A stretch of DNA of 64,000 nt from Deroplatys truncata (taxonomy: Eukaryota; Arthropoda; Insecta; Mantodea; Mantidae), in contig CM060988.1 in assembly GCA_030765065.1 (NCBI GenBank), positions 177,857,065 through 177,921,064 on the forward strand, given 5' to 3'. The translations under genes were made by a program, and so were the position numbers. The notes beneath the pieces were generated by a model. It was not told where the DNA came from. It did no database searches and saw nothing but the letters and a program-made list of their open reading frames with translations. Positions 36,373 through 49,320 of this stretch are shown here, in pieces. Within the stretch, counting starts at the first letter, position 1. Each line of letters opens with the position of its first letter.

Positions 36373-37194
36373 TATACGAGGGCTGATTTTTTTCCTGTAG
36401 CTTCTGTGATAGTTTCGTATCTTTAACATAAATATTTGAAAAGAGCGGGTTTTTATGTATTATGTTGGTAGGCGGCAGCACTCTCGTATTGGTAAGTTGG
36501 TAGTAATGCTCTATTTTGTAGACCCTACGTGCATTTCGCATACCAGACAATGGAGGTGATGAGTCATGGCTGCAACATTATGATCCTGAAGGAAAACAAG
36601 CCAGCACAGTGTGGAAATCGCCAGGTTCTCCAACATCAAAAAAGGCAAAAGTTGTTTTATCTGCAGGGAAAGTGATGATCACATTTTTTTGACTGTAATG
36701 GAATGATTTACCAGCATGTAGTTCCCCTCACACTACTGTTACAGCAGCATACTACACGTCAGTATTGGCTACACCGAGGAAGCACATTGCAAAGAAACGA
36801 CCAGAGCTTTCTCGGACTGGGTGGCGACTTACGGCCTCACGTCGCAAATCAAGTCATGCAGTTTCTGGCTCGATTCAACATTACCTGTGTACCACATCCA
36901 CCTTATAACCCCGATCTTGCACCCTGTGACTTTTTTATTCCCATCACTAAAGGCAAAGCTTAGGGGTATTCGATTTGAGAATTCTAAAGCAGTGCTCAAG
37001 AAAAGTGAGGCGATTCTCAAGAACCTGACAAAGAATGGTCTGCAGCACGTGTTCAAGGACTGGCAGAGACGCTATAAAAAGTGCATTGAAGTAGGAGGGG
37101 ATTACTTTGAAAAAGATCATGTAAACATTGAATTGGAGTAATAAACATCTGTGAAAAAAATCAGTCTCAGTCTTTGTTGATCAGCCATCGTATA
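36373..37194 (+). mobile_element. Internally deleted mariner element
   Basis: Left TATACGAGGGCTGATTTTTT and the reverse complement of the right end, ATACGATGGCTGAT, form short inverted repeats flanked by TA. About 820 bp, so roughly 450 bp of the usual length is lost, including the transposase N terminus. It lies inside the LINE fragment. Confidence 0.7.
36540..37141 (+). pseudogene. Mariner transposase remnant
   Basis: Starts abruptly at GDESW, the first catalytic block, followed by WKSPGSP. Then come frame changes, the HPPY.PDLAPCDFF block (36895-36930) and a C-terminal part that reads clearly: LRGIRFENSKAVLKKSEAIL, WQRRYKKCIEVGGDYFE. The helix-turn-helix N-terminal region is absent. Several frameshifts; not functional. 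Confidence 0.8.
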
Positions 37195-37419
37195 CGTAAA
37201 AAGACACTACAGTAAATAGTTTTTCTGTTTTGAAGACTCCCTTACAGAACTCACGTTTTCCCATACATTTATTTTGGAGTACTAGAACCCTCTGGATAAG
37301 GGTATTACTACAGCCACTCCATACTTCTATGCCATATTGAATTTGCGAATAAATTAAGCCATGGTATACAGTTTTGAGAATATTTATGTTACAATGTTAT
37401 GTGTTAGAGACTTCTGAAC

Positions 37420-38425
37420 CCAAAAACAGCGTTTTAGTTTCTCTACCACGTACATAAAAGGCAGAAAAGATATTACATTCCACCCATATTCAATATAGTG
37501 ATTTCATCAGAAATGCATGTTTTGAGGCCCCCTGAATCCAAAAAAGCAGTTTTTGAAAAAGTTTCGTATCTGTGGACAGCCTAAATAAAAACCAAAAGTC
37601 GGATAAATACCAAACCTGGCATTTACGTTCAAATCTTTTAAAGATGAAGAAAAAACATTTTCAAGAAAATCCCCCACAACAAACTACCCTTTATATAGGG
37701 CATTTTTGGAATCTTTTTATTTTCTAAACATGTCTAACCGTTTTGATTAAAATACTATACATTAAAGGCATTTACATGGCAAATAAAACGTATGTCTTGA
37801 ATTTTCTGGAATAGCTTTTGATTTACTTTGATAGATTTACTTCATTCGTAAGCAAATGTATATAATCCTGCATACCTGCATGCAGATCTCTTTCAAACAT
37901 ACGCTTTATTTCCAATACCTTTTTCGTGACATCAGCCATTTATGAGATATCCGTTATTAATGGTTCGAACCGTTCAATACTTAGCCATTCTTTTAATGTG
38001 TTATCAATTTTCAGTTGTTTCTCGCGATGTCATGGAAACAGTATGGAATTTTAAGGCCAGCATATAGCGTCCAGTTGTTAAACATTTGACTATCGCTGTT
38101 CCCTTTGTATCTATAACGAAATGTGTGATGTAGCCATTTCTGTAAAGGTTTATCTCGATTAAAATGTAGACGATAGAAACATAAGCTTTAGTAAGAATAG
38201 TTTGTATACCGGACTAATAAGCGAGGAGGGTAGAGAGTGCCATGTGAATGTAACATATAAGCTTTTAGAGTATTGACGTCACTTCAGCATTTTAAATCCC
38301 TCTTGTATCTACAACGAAATGTGTAAACTATTTTTGTAAAACGTTTATTTCGAAGGAAGTAGAAAGAGTGAAATTGTAGAGAAAGTTTTGTGAATGTAAC
38401 ACATCAGATTTTCATTCAGTTACAG
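37420..38425 (+). repeat. HINE copy plus an extra 3' end
   Basis: Starts TTTTAGTTTCTCTACCACGT, runs through the core without a clear microsatellite to 38230, then a second 3' end (38231-38425) finishing GTAGAGAAAGTTTTGTGAAT and CACATCAGATTTT. Confidence 0.6.
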
Positions 38426-38875
38426 AATGGAAGTTCCAGAAGAAGCAAAGATCGTTGTTTGATGCTGTTGTGGATTTATTTGCCCGCGTTTGCTGCGTAT
38501 GAATAAAATCGGCGCATTTTCTGGGAGTTTAATAATTCACCCCATTTGACTAGCAGGCATTTCCAGGAATATCTCGTAACTATTGATCGTGGAGTAGCTG
38601 TTGCCTGCCCACATGTTATTCTGTTATTCCAAAGCGTTATTTTTAGCAGAACTTAATATAGATGTTTCGTGTACATAAGCTCTCTTACACGTTGCAGTGC
38701 TGGATTCTAATATTTCTACCATACGCTTTGAATATGTCGAAGGATAACAAATCCAGATACAGAAAGGGTTCAAACACAACTCAAAAACCATTTATACTTA
38801 ATTGTGTTTTAAATATTTATGTGTAATAAAACAATGATTGAATTCTATTCTAAACTTTACGAAATGAGTAAATAT
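38426..38875. other. No gene; apparently single-copy DNA
   Basis: No long frame or repeat seen. Confidence 0.3.
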
Positions 38876-39700
38876 CCTATAACTGTGTTATATTCACATG
38901 ACTTTTTCCACTCACTAACATTTATTTTTATATAGCTTCTGCAACCACGTGCATAGCAGACAGAGAAGGTATTGCATTCCACCCAAAAATTTGATGCCGA
39001 GATTTTACCGGAAATACATGTTTTGAGGCACCCTGAATCCAAAAAAAATATTTTTAGTAAAAGCTCCCTGTGTGTGCCGGATAAATACTGAACTTGGTAT
39101 TTATGCTTAATACCTTTCAAGGATATCACACAAATATTTTCAAGAACCTTTACATGGAACACCTTTTATTTTGCAAAACATGGCTACTACGACTTTGATT
39201 AAAATACCTAAAGATACCTGAAAAATAAAATTTATATCTTCAATTTTATAGGAATAGGTCTTTAAGTCTTCTTTCGGAAGGAATTCTGTATAATCTTGTA
39301 TAACTGGTAAACGCTAGAAATAGACGAAAACGTACTACACAGCAAATGTAGATCTCTATAAAGCATACAATTTATGTCGAGTAACTTTTTTGTGGCTCCA
39401 GGCATCTCTGAGATATCCATTATTAATGGTTCGAGTCTTTCACATTCAGTTGTTTCTCGCGATGTCATGGAAACAGTACTGAATTTTAAAGCTAGCATAT
39501 AGCGTCCAGTTGTTAAACATTTGACTATCGCTGTTCTCTTTGTATCTATAACGAGACGTATAATGTAGCTGTTTTTACAAAGGTTTATTTATATTAAAAT
39601 ATAGTAGATAGAAAAATAAGCATGAGTAAGAGTAAATTGTGTACCCACTAATATACGATAGAGGGTAGAGAAAGTAATGTGAATGTATCACATCAGATTT
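38876..39700 (+). repeat. HINE copy, diverged
   Basis: Core and 3' end present (GGGTAGAGAAAGTAATGTGA, ATCACATCAGATTTT). The 5' end is degraded. Confidence 0.6.
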
Positions 39701-40049
39701 TACTGTCATCCCTCCGCCCATTAAAACCTTTAGTCGTTAATCCTGTTAGCCATCTCTACTTGTTTACACGAATCGGAGAAGAATTCATTAAGGGAACCCA
39801 TAGGTAGAAGTTCAGCGAAATCCTTCAAAAAGTAAAGAAGCAAAATTAAGTTGGTATTCACCCTTTTAGTTTATAGTTCTGTTATTAAAAATGAATAATC
39901 TAGTTTCATAAACTGTGTTTGGTGTCTATTACTGATCATTAGAAATAATTTTTCAAGGGCTTTTAATTCTGCCTGAGCACAAGATCAGACATTCCTTTAT
40001 AAATTCAAACCTGTTTTTCTACATCTTCTCAAAATGTTCCCACATGATG
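39701..40049. other. No gene; AT-rich DNA
   Basis: Nothing recognised. Confidence 0.3.
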
Positions 40050-40240
40050 CAATGTGGATTTTTTAAATGGCAACCTACAATTAGGGTCAAATTAAACTGA
40101 CCCTAAAATGACCATCATAACGTACTCCAAATAAAACACGACGACTAAGCATTCACCTTACTATATACTATTAAGCAACATTTATTCAAGAAATTACTTT
40201 CTACAACGCTTAGATTTGGAGATATATTTCTGCTGATAAA
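40050..40240. repeat. Half copy of the 32655 MITE family
   Basis: Shares CAACCTACAATT and TTTGACCCTAAAATGACCA-like sequence and CTTTCTACAACG..TAG.TTTGGAGATAT with 32820-32940. Terminal repeats are not intact. Confidence 0.55.
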
Positions 40241-40264
40241 AATGTGTAGGTATAAAAATTAGTC

Positions 40265-41013
40265 TATAGGATTCAACTCAGTACTCTGTGCAGGCCAGTC
40301 CATTACAGGGATGTTATTGTCGTGTAACCACTCCGCCACGGCCCGTGCAGTATGAACAAGTGCTCGATCGTGTTGAAAGATGCAATCACCATCCCCGAAT
40401 TGCTCGTCAACAGTACGAAGCAAGAAGGTGCTTAAAATATCAATGTAGTCTGTGCTGTGATCGTGCCACGCAAAACAACAAGGGGTGCAAGCCCCCTAGG
40501 AAAAGCACCACCACACCATAACACCACCACCTCCGAATTTCACTGTTGGCATTACACACGCTGGCAGATGACGTTCACCGGGCATTGCCACTGTTCAATC
40601 GTCTAATGTTGACGCTCCATACACCAAGCGAGGCTTTATTTGGCATTTTCCTGCGTCATGTGTGGCTTATGATCAGCCGCTCGACCATGGAATGCAAGGA
40701 TTCTCACCTCACGCCTAATGTCATAGTACGAGTACTTGGGAGTGGATCCTGAAGCAGTTTGGAATTCCTGTGTGATGGTCTGGATAGATGTCTGCCTATT
40801 ACTCTTTACGATCCTCTTCAAATGTCGGCGGTCTCTGTCAGTCGACAGACGAGGTTGGTCTGTACGCTTTTGTGCTGTACATGTCCCTTCACGTTTCCAC
40901 TTCACTATCACATCAGAAACAGTGGACCTAGGGATGTTTAAGAGTGTGGAAATCTTGCGCACAGACTTCTGACACAAGTGACACCCAATCACCTTCGAAG
41001 TGTATGTATACAA
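40265..41013 (-). pseudogene. Tc1-like transposase remnant
   Basis: The N-terminal 125-residue frame (40636-41013) has IPRSTVSDVIVKWKREGT and IQTITQEFQTASGS, the paired-type DNA-binding domain of Tc1 transposases, and continues to GRAADHKPH. The minus strand further left gives, in broken frames, the [11 protein letters not shown] block and FQHDRALVHTA, which should be the second catalytic Asp region, then DWPAQS.ELNPI. Part of the catalytic domain is deleted between. Not functional. Confidence 0.75.
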
Positions 41014-41624
41014 AATGTTTACTGGATATTCCTGGAAACCATTTCTTTATGCTACTTTTTGTTCAGATTTTTAAATAAATGTAAGAATAAAAATGATTTA
41101 TGAAAATAAATTAAACCTTTTATGCTACATAAACTAAATTATTTTTTACTCTCAACAGGTTAAAGATATTGGAAATAATTTTTTTCACAGTATAAAATTA
41201 TCTTTTATTCGATTTAGGGAAAAATAGTGATTATAGAAACAAATTTATAGGAGAAAAAGTGCACCACAGTATGAGTTGCAACGTTTTGAGTTATGAAACA
41301 GGGTGTCACATCACTTTTGCACAACTTTAAACGAGAGATAACCTATTATTTTTATTATGATTATTTCCAGAAAAACTTGTATAAACAAGCCAAATTTGAT
41401 CACCTTTGATTCAGTTCTTAATATGTAACCTGAATTTATAGTAGTGTGATGTGTTGGCTTTCTAATGACATCCCAGTGTCCTTAACAAAAATAACATTTC
41501 GAAACATTTAAACCAATAATATCGAATTTCTCGGAAAAGCCTAATGCTTGAAGCTGTATGTGGTCCCGCGATGGTGTGATATTTTGAAGCAGAAATGTAG
41601 TTGCCAACTTTTCTCGTTTTCTCC
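41014..41624. other. No gene; AT-rich DNA
   Basis: No coding signal. Repeat E follows. Confidence 0.3.
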
Positions 41625-42478
41625 AGCATCTACTGTCGGCTGCTCCAGCGGTAGGGCTACGAATATTTCTCTCAGTGTATGCATGATTGAATTGTGGACA
41701 CCACTTTAAATTGACTGAGAAATTTTAAGTGAACTAATATTTGAGTTCTTGAAGTGAACTACTGACCATTTGAAATAAACAAACAGATTGATTCTGAGTT
41801 GTAGCACTCGAAACTATAACACTTGAATTATTATAGCTACTAACTTCTACAGGATTAATTTTGCGGTTTGAAATAACTCTTTCCGCAATAAAAGAAACTA
41901 GACGCGTAACTCGCCGCTAGTCGCGAAATAGTTGCTATTCACACAAGTGCGTCACTGTGAGCTTAAAGAATCACACGAGCAAGTACCGCTGCCGGTAGCA
42001 GTGAGAGAGTAATTAATCCGTACCAATGATGGTAGCAGAGTAGAGTAACCCTTGGATCTAGATCACGAAAAGTTATCAATTTTAGCTCCGCCTATACATT
42101 ATTTCCCCACCAACGTGAGTTTTCACGCGCAGCCAAATCTCTAAACTCTCAGTATATGAATATAACACAGTTACTAGGAACTTAGCTAAAATTCTCAGCA
42201 TTTCCGTTGTCTATCTAATTTCCAGAATTGGCCTAGGTGCCTGTATAACGTACTGAACTTAACTCTAAACTGCGTTTCCAGAAATCCTTAAGATAATGTG
42301 AACGCTTCTTCTCGGCTCACCAATAACTCTGGCTGTTAATTACCCTCCATCTTTCCGGACAAACATTTCAACTCAAACTGTTTACATTATCATTGATTTA
42401 ATATGCGAAAATTATTTATTTCAATTATTCCTCTATCTTACTGTTGCTTGTTTATTTATACTGTCAATAATTACGGTA
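41625..42478 (-). repeat. Unclassified interspersed repeat E, copy 2
   Basis: Inverted relative to 1248-2120. The match is collinear over the whole length with many indels, so the copies are old. Confidence 0.6.
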
Positions 42479-42965
42479 TCATGCTACAAAAAAGGTTATT
42501 TGAAATAAATTGTGTCTTATAAATATATCTACCTTTTTTTGATAGTAAGTTTTTGACTATCTCTTGAGGTTTCCCCGTTATACAAGACAATACAAAATCC
42601 CTTCCGAATGAAGAGTGCTTAACAAGTTATTTCTAGTAAATTCAAGATACATGTTTTATTTGTCGTGTAAATATATGGCGTTTTAATCAAACGATTTAAG
42701 AGACGTTTTTGAGAAAATATAAAATGTCGAAAAATGTTTTATGTACAGGATAGTTTGGTTGGGAGAGGAGGATTTCCTTCAAACATATGACTATCACCTC
42801 GATTCCTCTACCACTGTTCTACCTTCAACGAAATGTTAATAAAACTATTTCTACAATTGCATGCTGGAGATAAAAAAAATACGCTTTTGTAAGATTAGTC
42901 TCTAAATACCATGCTAAAATAAACTGTAGTACACAGAAAAGTAATATGAATGTAAGGCATAAAAT
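42479..42965 (-). repeat. HINE partial copy
   Basis: Interior with AAATAAATTGTGTCTTATAA and CTTCCGAATGAAGAG, then degraded. Confidence 0.5.
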
Positions 42966-43089
42966 GTTTGTTTGATAGACACAGAGAGAGATGTGTGGAC
43001 TGGGAGAGGCAAGTGTTACGTAAACACGGAAACCTTACGAATGAAGAACGACAATTCCATTCTAGGAGAACGATTTACATTTCAATATT

Positions 43090-43440
43090 ATGATGCAGCG
43101 ACTATAGCCCGAGCTTATCGGTAGGAAGGCGACCAAACACTGGCCGGTTGAAGAGATAAGGAGAAATAAGTAAACGGAGTAGCGCTTTCACCCCCCGTAA
43201 GCAGCAGAAAAGCTGTCGAGAGATAACCAGATACTTCTGAAAGCTTATTTCTCCCCGCCTCCCAAGAACATTCTAGAACTTTGTCGAAAACACCAGCGGC
43301 TATATACAATGATTTTGCTCCACACTGTGGCCACTGCATGGTTGCTCGCATACCAGCCGCCGCAGCTCGGACTCCCGCCGAAACAGTTATAATTCCCCGC
43401 AACCTCACGTTCTCATTGTTACAGCTCCAATGTCAGTGAT
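43090..43440 (-). repeat. Interspersed repeat F, longest copy
   Basis: GC-rich. The minus-strand start matches 32528 and 47585 (GTTTCGGCGGGAGTCCGAG). A 97-residue minus frame covers it, but the sequence is repetitive and the frame is not kept in the other copies. Confidence 0.5.
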
Positions 43441-43825
43441 AGTAAGCACACACCTTATTATAAGAGATGTTGGAAATATCCTTCTCGCCTAAGGTTTTCT
43501 TTTACTTCTTACAATATGTGATTTTTTTTACATACACCTTATTATACCTTTGTTCATCAGAGTTGATAGATTTCCGTAATTTGATACTGCGAAATGATAA
43601 ACAGTAATTGACCTACCCTTAATATTCCTCTCTGAGAAGCACAGTTCCATCTATATGGCTACGTTTTGTTTCAAAATAACAGATATTGGAGTACAGACAA
43701 ACCCGATTTTACACCGAGATTCTCCTGTATGACGGGAAAACTGGTGTGCAGTAAATGTATACCAAATAATGGTACCTATCTATAATTTTCCTATCCATCC
43801 TGCAGAGGTGCAGGAATGACTGACA
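43441..43825. other. No clear gene
   Basis: Probably part of the decayed transposon whose C-terminal part follows. Confidence 0.3.
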
Positions 43826-44136
43826 CCATTTTTTGAACAGCTGACCAACGTTGAATGTCAGTCTGGGTTTTTCCAACAAGACTTTGCTACTGTGCATACA
43901 GCTGATGTGTCATTAAATTTAATTAAGGAAAATTTCGTAAATAGGGTAATTAGTAAAGAATTACGATCCTCACGATCCCTTGATTTAAATGTATGTGATT
44001 TATATCTATGGATGGACTTGAAAACATCAGGCAAGAAATTCACTCAATTTCGGATTTTAAACTCTAATACGTGAATGAAAATGACATAAGATGTCAGAAA
44101 TGTACGGATAGAGAAGGACAATATTTCGAAATGATT
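43826..44136 (+). pseudogene. Mariner-superfamily transposase C-terminal relic
   Basis: Plus strand reads EQLTNVECQSGFFQQDFATV, then HTADVSLNLIKENF and SLDLNVCDLYLWMDLK, and after a stop VNENDIRCQKCTDREGQYFE. This is the second half of a DDE transposase of the type seen at 21840-22630, with the QQD aspartate kept. At least one stop and a frame change. Confidence 0.65.
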
Positions 44137-44224
44137 TTGACTTTGTCCAGTTTTTCAAATCCACTTCTCTCAATACTTACTGTCACTGTTTCGTTTTTAT
44201 TTAGTTCACCTTCATTGAGAGTTC

Positions 44225-45075
44225 AACTCAATAAGGAACTAGTTCAGTTTCACTAATGTCGCTTCACTTCCTTCGTGACGTAGTCTCTTCACGCCGGACG
44301 ATTCACTTCACTCTGGAGTTGAACTCAAGAACTCCACAACCCATCGCTCCGCAGTAGTACTCGCTGCACGTCACAGTAGTTAGCACTCGCTCGCTCGCAC
44401 TCAACTCCACTCCTCACCTCGCACTGACTGAGCGATCGCCTTCAAGACCTTCACGCCATCAACACCGCCTTCTCATCTGCCTTCCAGAGCTTCACCACCT
44501 GCTGTCTGCAGCGCTTCGACAGCGCGGATTCAGCGATCAGTGGCCTGGGCGAATCAATCGCCTGCCTGCCATAGACGCCAAAACCGCCAGCTCCAACTGA
44601 CTGCCAGGAGGGCTTTAGTTCACACTCAACGGTCTCACGGAACTCGTGAAAGCCCTGATCACGACGACGGCTGATTGGACTCCTGTACTCTCGGACCTGA
44701 GGAGTGGTCAGGAAAAACTGATGTAATCACTACAGAGCCATATGATATATGGTACCAGACCCTTCCGACAATTGAGCGCCCCTCTGGTGGCCGCTCAACA
44801 ATTCCCAACTCATCAATAAAAACAAATAAAGTTCCTTACCCAATGCCGACACTCCCCGGGGGCAGTCAGGGCCCTGGCACCGTCATGGCTGTTTCCTGGA
44901 CATTTTCACCTCCTTTGACAGCGCTTCATAAGCTGGCAGTTACCTTCCGCTTACTATCGGGGGTGCTCAGCGGAACCCCAACACCTTTCCTGACTTCTCT
45001 TATCAACTTTCCTATCCAAATTCTCTTTCCTACACCCGTCCACTACCCCCCCCCAAGAAAACTTATATAGCCACC
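44225..45075 (+). repeat. GC-rich composite repeat ending in repeat D
   Basis: 44225-44700 is CpG-rich with CTCGCTCGCTCGCACTCAAC-type simple sequence. 44855-45070 matches repeat D at 8786-8995. Frame 44675-45070 (131 residues) spans both and has no domain. Confidence 0.5.
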
Positions 45076-45344
45076 GGAATCATACCAAAAGGTTCTCCAG
45101 ACTCACGCTTAAGACAGTACAGGTCAAATGGGACGCACTATTGCCACATGTACGCTCACAATTTGGCGTCCAGCTACAATCGTTCTGCCAATTTAATGTC
45201 ATCTTGTAAATGACTAAACAGTGAAATATCTGCACTGCTATTTAAGGCAATTGTAAGACATTCAATTTTCAACTGCACTTTAATCTTCTCTTTCTAACTT
45301 CTACTTTGAAATACGATTTTACAGGCTTAAAAATATATATTATG
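45076..45344. other. No gene
   Basis: Short spacer, nothing recognised. Confidence 0.3.
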
Positions 45345-46276
45345 AAAAAAATCTGATGTGTTACACTCACATGACTTTCTATGCTCTTGTACAAACTATT
45401 TTTACAAACGCTTATTCTCCATCTACTTCATGTTAATCGAGATAAAAATTTGCAGACTCTATCTTATTGCTAATTTTCTTGTAGATGTAAGGGGAATATA
45501 TATTTAAAAGGGTAATATAGAAATACATAAGCCTTTAAACACATATATATCTCTTAATAGCTGGTTGCTAGGTGCAGCACTATTCCCTTTTCCACAGATT
45601 AATACTCTTTGCATATCCAAGACAAAAAAATGAATAACGAATTCCCATTTGAGAAAATAAGTATTGAAAACTTTAAGGGAATAACAAGCAATATCTCGAA
45701 AATAGTTCACTCATGAAAAACATGTATATGACATAAATTGTGTATTTTAACGCGATCTACATTTTATGTGTAGTAAAATTTTGTCTATCTCTTATGGTTT
45801 ACCAGTTATGCAAAAGTCTTTCACAATGAAGAATACTTTTGGAGAGATTCCCAGGAAATTCAAGATATACATTTTATTTGTCATGAAAATATTTTAAACA
45901 TATGATATTTAAATCAAAATCGTTAGTGCCATTTTTGAGAAAATTAAAATTTTCGAAAAATGTTCCATGTAAAGGGTAATCTGGGGCGGGGGGATTTTCT
46001 TGAAAACCTTCGTGTCGCATCTCTGGAAGATACTAAACCTAAATACCAAGTTTGGTGTTTATCCGACTGTTCGTTTCTGAGTTATGCTGTTCATAGAGAG
46101 ACACACACACACACAGACAGACAGACAGACAGACACACACGGGCAGGCTTCCAAAAATGCTTTTTTTGGATTCAGGGGATCTCAAAATATGTATTTCCGG
46201 TGAAATCTCGGTATCGAATTTTTGGGTGGAATACAATACTTCCCCTACTTACTATACGTAGTAGAGAAAGTAAAAA
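45345..46276 (-). mobile_element. Near-complete HINE repeat
   Basis: Both ends intact. Microsatellite of CA and CAGA units at 46099-46140. One of the best copies for a consensus. Confidence 0.8.
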
Positions 46277-47584
46277 TATGAAATAATATATATAATTTGG
46301 TAGGATATCATCACTATTTATCTTTAACAAAAACATATACGTTGGTGGATTGTTTTCAAACAGCAAATAATGAACAACGCGCTACACTGCACACTATTTT
46401 ATCATATTCCGTTAACCTAGCGTGTTTTTGTTTCCCGCGTGTTTTCCCTTACCATTCTTTTTGAGGGGTCCTTAGAAGTCCTTTCATTTGTCCTTTTTTA
46501 TCCTATTCACTACTGTTTCTGAACACCCGAGTAGCCGTAGCTGTTTCTTTTGCTGCCTTAGTAACACTCATTTTACTTTAATAATGTAACACATTCATTA
46601 TTACTCTTCTTAGTCTACCAACATTTCGTCTCTTTCTAGCTTATCCCTCCATCCATAAATATTTACGTAAATTGACAAACAAATAACCTACACAACACTT
46701 CACACTATAAACATAGCCACTTCCTTACAGCCTGATGTTAATCTTCACTGACTTCTACGTCCCGCCTGGCCAGTTAGCTGAATAGATGGATGAATTTTGT
46801 TAGTCATACACTGTGAATGCAAGAAGTTACAGGATTCCGGCTTCTTTTAAAAACTTGTCTCCAACACCCCTTATCATTTTCTCTTGCTTGGTTCCATTTG
46901 TAAACCCAAAAACAAAAAGCTTTTCGCTGGTTGACTTTTCTACTGCACAAGTGTAGTATTTTCTGAAAGTATTTAATTAAAAAAAATATAACACTCATCT
47001 TATTAAAGGTAGAGAATTCAAACTGGGAAAGTATCAGCACACTAGTTTACTCTAGCTAAGAAAAAAATATTGTTAAATTCTACGCTTTAGTTTATTAGTT
47101 ACTGCGAAATAAGCATAGGAACAGCAAATTTAAGACTTTTTTTTTTTTAAAAAAAATTCGTGTTGTTTAGAAATTTGTACCACATAAATCTATAAGGGCT
47201 CTAAAAAATTATGTAATCTGACAGAAAAATATTCGGTATAGGATAATGTGTTAAAAGCTGAAATTAATAACAACTGAACTAGCAACTTGGCTACAGCGTA
47301 GAAAAGGACGAAGCTAATGACAACATGTATGCGTTAGAAGAGACAGAGATATCCCATTTACCTTCATACTGTCTTTTAAGGTTGAGACGCTTTATTTCGG
47401 CACACATTCTGGAAAAGGGAGAATGCTTTTCTGAAGGTTCTAGTTATATGCCGATAGTCAGCCTGGTGTTTACGCTGGCGAGCGAAGTGATTGTTTACAT
47501 CGACCGCCCGGCGCCCACCTCCCGATAATCTTGCGCCATAGCGTTACAATATCTTATGAGGACATACATCTTTATTATCATTGT
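46277..47584. other. No gene; apparently single-copy DNA
   Basis: A 78-residue minus frame at 46804-47040 has no recognisable domain. Near 47468-47500 two forkhead-like GTTTAC motifs lie about 30 bp apart in GC-rich sequence. Confidence 0.3.
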
Positions 47585-47700
47585 AAATGTAACTGTAACT
47601 ATGAAACTGTGAGGCGTTGGGGGGATATTATAACTGTTTCGGCGGGAGTCCGAGATGCGACAAAGTACTGGTTCTACGAGTGAGGTTGTAACGATAGTTA
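47585..47700 (+). repeat. Interspersed repeat F, copy 3
   Basis: GTTTCGGCGGGAGTCCGAGA and flanking bases are shared with 32528 and 43440. Confidence 0.55.
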
Positions 47701-48594
47701 TGACATATAACGAGTGCTGCTACTGTGAGAGATTAGGAAGGTCTTGTGTTCGAGGAAGAGGCTGCTTTGCACGTACGCCTCTACGTCGCGAGGATAAGTG
47801 AAAAGAACGGAATCACATAACCACGAAAACAATATTCATGCCAAAACAAAATCTCAAGTGAAAATTCATGATTTCTATTCAAATATCCATCACACTGAGG
47901 TAAAATAGAAAATAAATTGAGTAAAACGACGTACATGAATTCTAAATAGAGACCTGTGGAGTAAATCAGATATTCCGCTCTAGATTTTCGGCAGAACTTG
48001 ACGGGTACATGCGGGTTAGCCCATAAATCAAGACCCTTTCTAGGATCGAACATGCACGCCTATAAATCTCGGGCAATCAGCGAAAGTGCATGAGAGGGTG
48101 AACTATTTCGCGAATTAAACACAGCACGCAGCTACATCTTGCGTCAAAACAAATGACATCGACCTTTGTAGAAGCCATTAAGATAAGATACAATGGTAGG
48201 CGGAGTGCAAGTTATTTACGTTTTGCATTAGCGTTTGTTCCGCTTTCTACCTCTCTCAGAATTGTATAGGGAGTCTCGGGTGTGCATCAACATATTTAAT
48301 GTGGGCGGTCCTTTCTACCTGTACCTTTTTAATCTACGTCCTTCTCAAATAATAATAATAAACTCCAGGTTGCATCTGTTTACTGTTTTAGCTGAATAAA
48401 GATGATTGAAAATTTTAATACCTAAAATTCCTCTACCACCTATGTAAGGCAAAGGCGAATCAAATATTCTATACTCAGATAAATACAGGTCCTATAATTT
48501 ACAAAAACGTTGGTCGTTGAATCCAAATACATTGCCATATGTTGCATTTATATCAATTTCTCTACTCACTCTTCCAAAACTATTCATACAAAAT
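47701..48594. other. No gene; apparently single-copy DNA
   Basis: No protein-like frame. The last ~100 bp may be a very diverged HINE piece. Confidence 0.3.
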
Positions 48595-49320
48595 CTTATT
48601 TACTTTCTCATAATAGGTAGAAAGGTATTGCAGTCCACCCAAAAATTCAATACAGAGATTTCACCGGAAATACATGTTTTGAATCCAAAAAAAAAGCATT
48701 TTTGGAAGCATGTCCGTGTGTGTGTGAACAACATAACTCAAAAACGTAACGTCGGATAAATACCAAACTTGGTATTTACGTTCAGTATCCGACACCAAGA
48801 TTTTCAAGAAAATCTCCCAACCACCAACTATCCTTTACGTGGAACATTTTTCGAAATCTTTTGATTTAGTAAAAAATGGCTCTAACGATTTTGATTAAAA
48901 TTCCATATATGAAATATATTGAAATTACAAATAAAATGTTCAACTTGTATTTAAAATGTATAGCCTTTCATTCAGAAGGAATTTTATATAAATTTTGTAT
49001 AATTGGTAATTGTTAAACGACAGACGAAAACGTACGAACAAAAATGATCTCTCTAAAACACACAATTTACTTAAAATAAGCTTTTCTGTGGCATAAGCGG
49101 TTTCTGAGATATCATTATTAAAGATTCGATTTGTTCAACACTTATCATTCTTAATGTCTTATCGGTTTTCAAATGTTTCTCGCGATTGCATAGAAACAGT
49201 ATGGAATTTTAAGGCCAGTATATAGCGTCCAGTTCTTAAACATTTGACTGTCGATATTCTCTTTGTATCTATAACGAAATGTGTAATGTAGGGATTTCTA
49301 CAAACATCAAGTTTTTTCTG
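48595..49320 (+). repeat. HINE copy, 3'-truncated
   Basis: 5' end TTACTTTCTCATAATAGG, short TG tract at 48715-48724, full core to GTAATGTAGGGATTTCTAC. Confidence 0.6.

Larger units (their letters stand above)
35936..37410 (-). pseudogene. LINE 3'-terminal fragment, split by a mariner
   Basis: On the minus strand 37200-37365 reads GLIYSQIQYGIEVW and LQNKCMGK, the end of a LINE reverse transcriptase (the YGI.VW block). After the mariner insertion, 36105-36300 reads PTEVKRESNSFRFKQNVQKY and NPVYNING, typical of the last residues of such ORF2 proteins. Frameshifts and stops throughout; the 5' part is missing. Confidence 0.6.
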
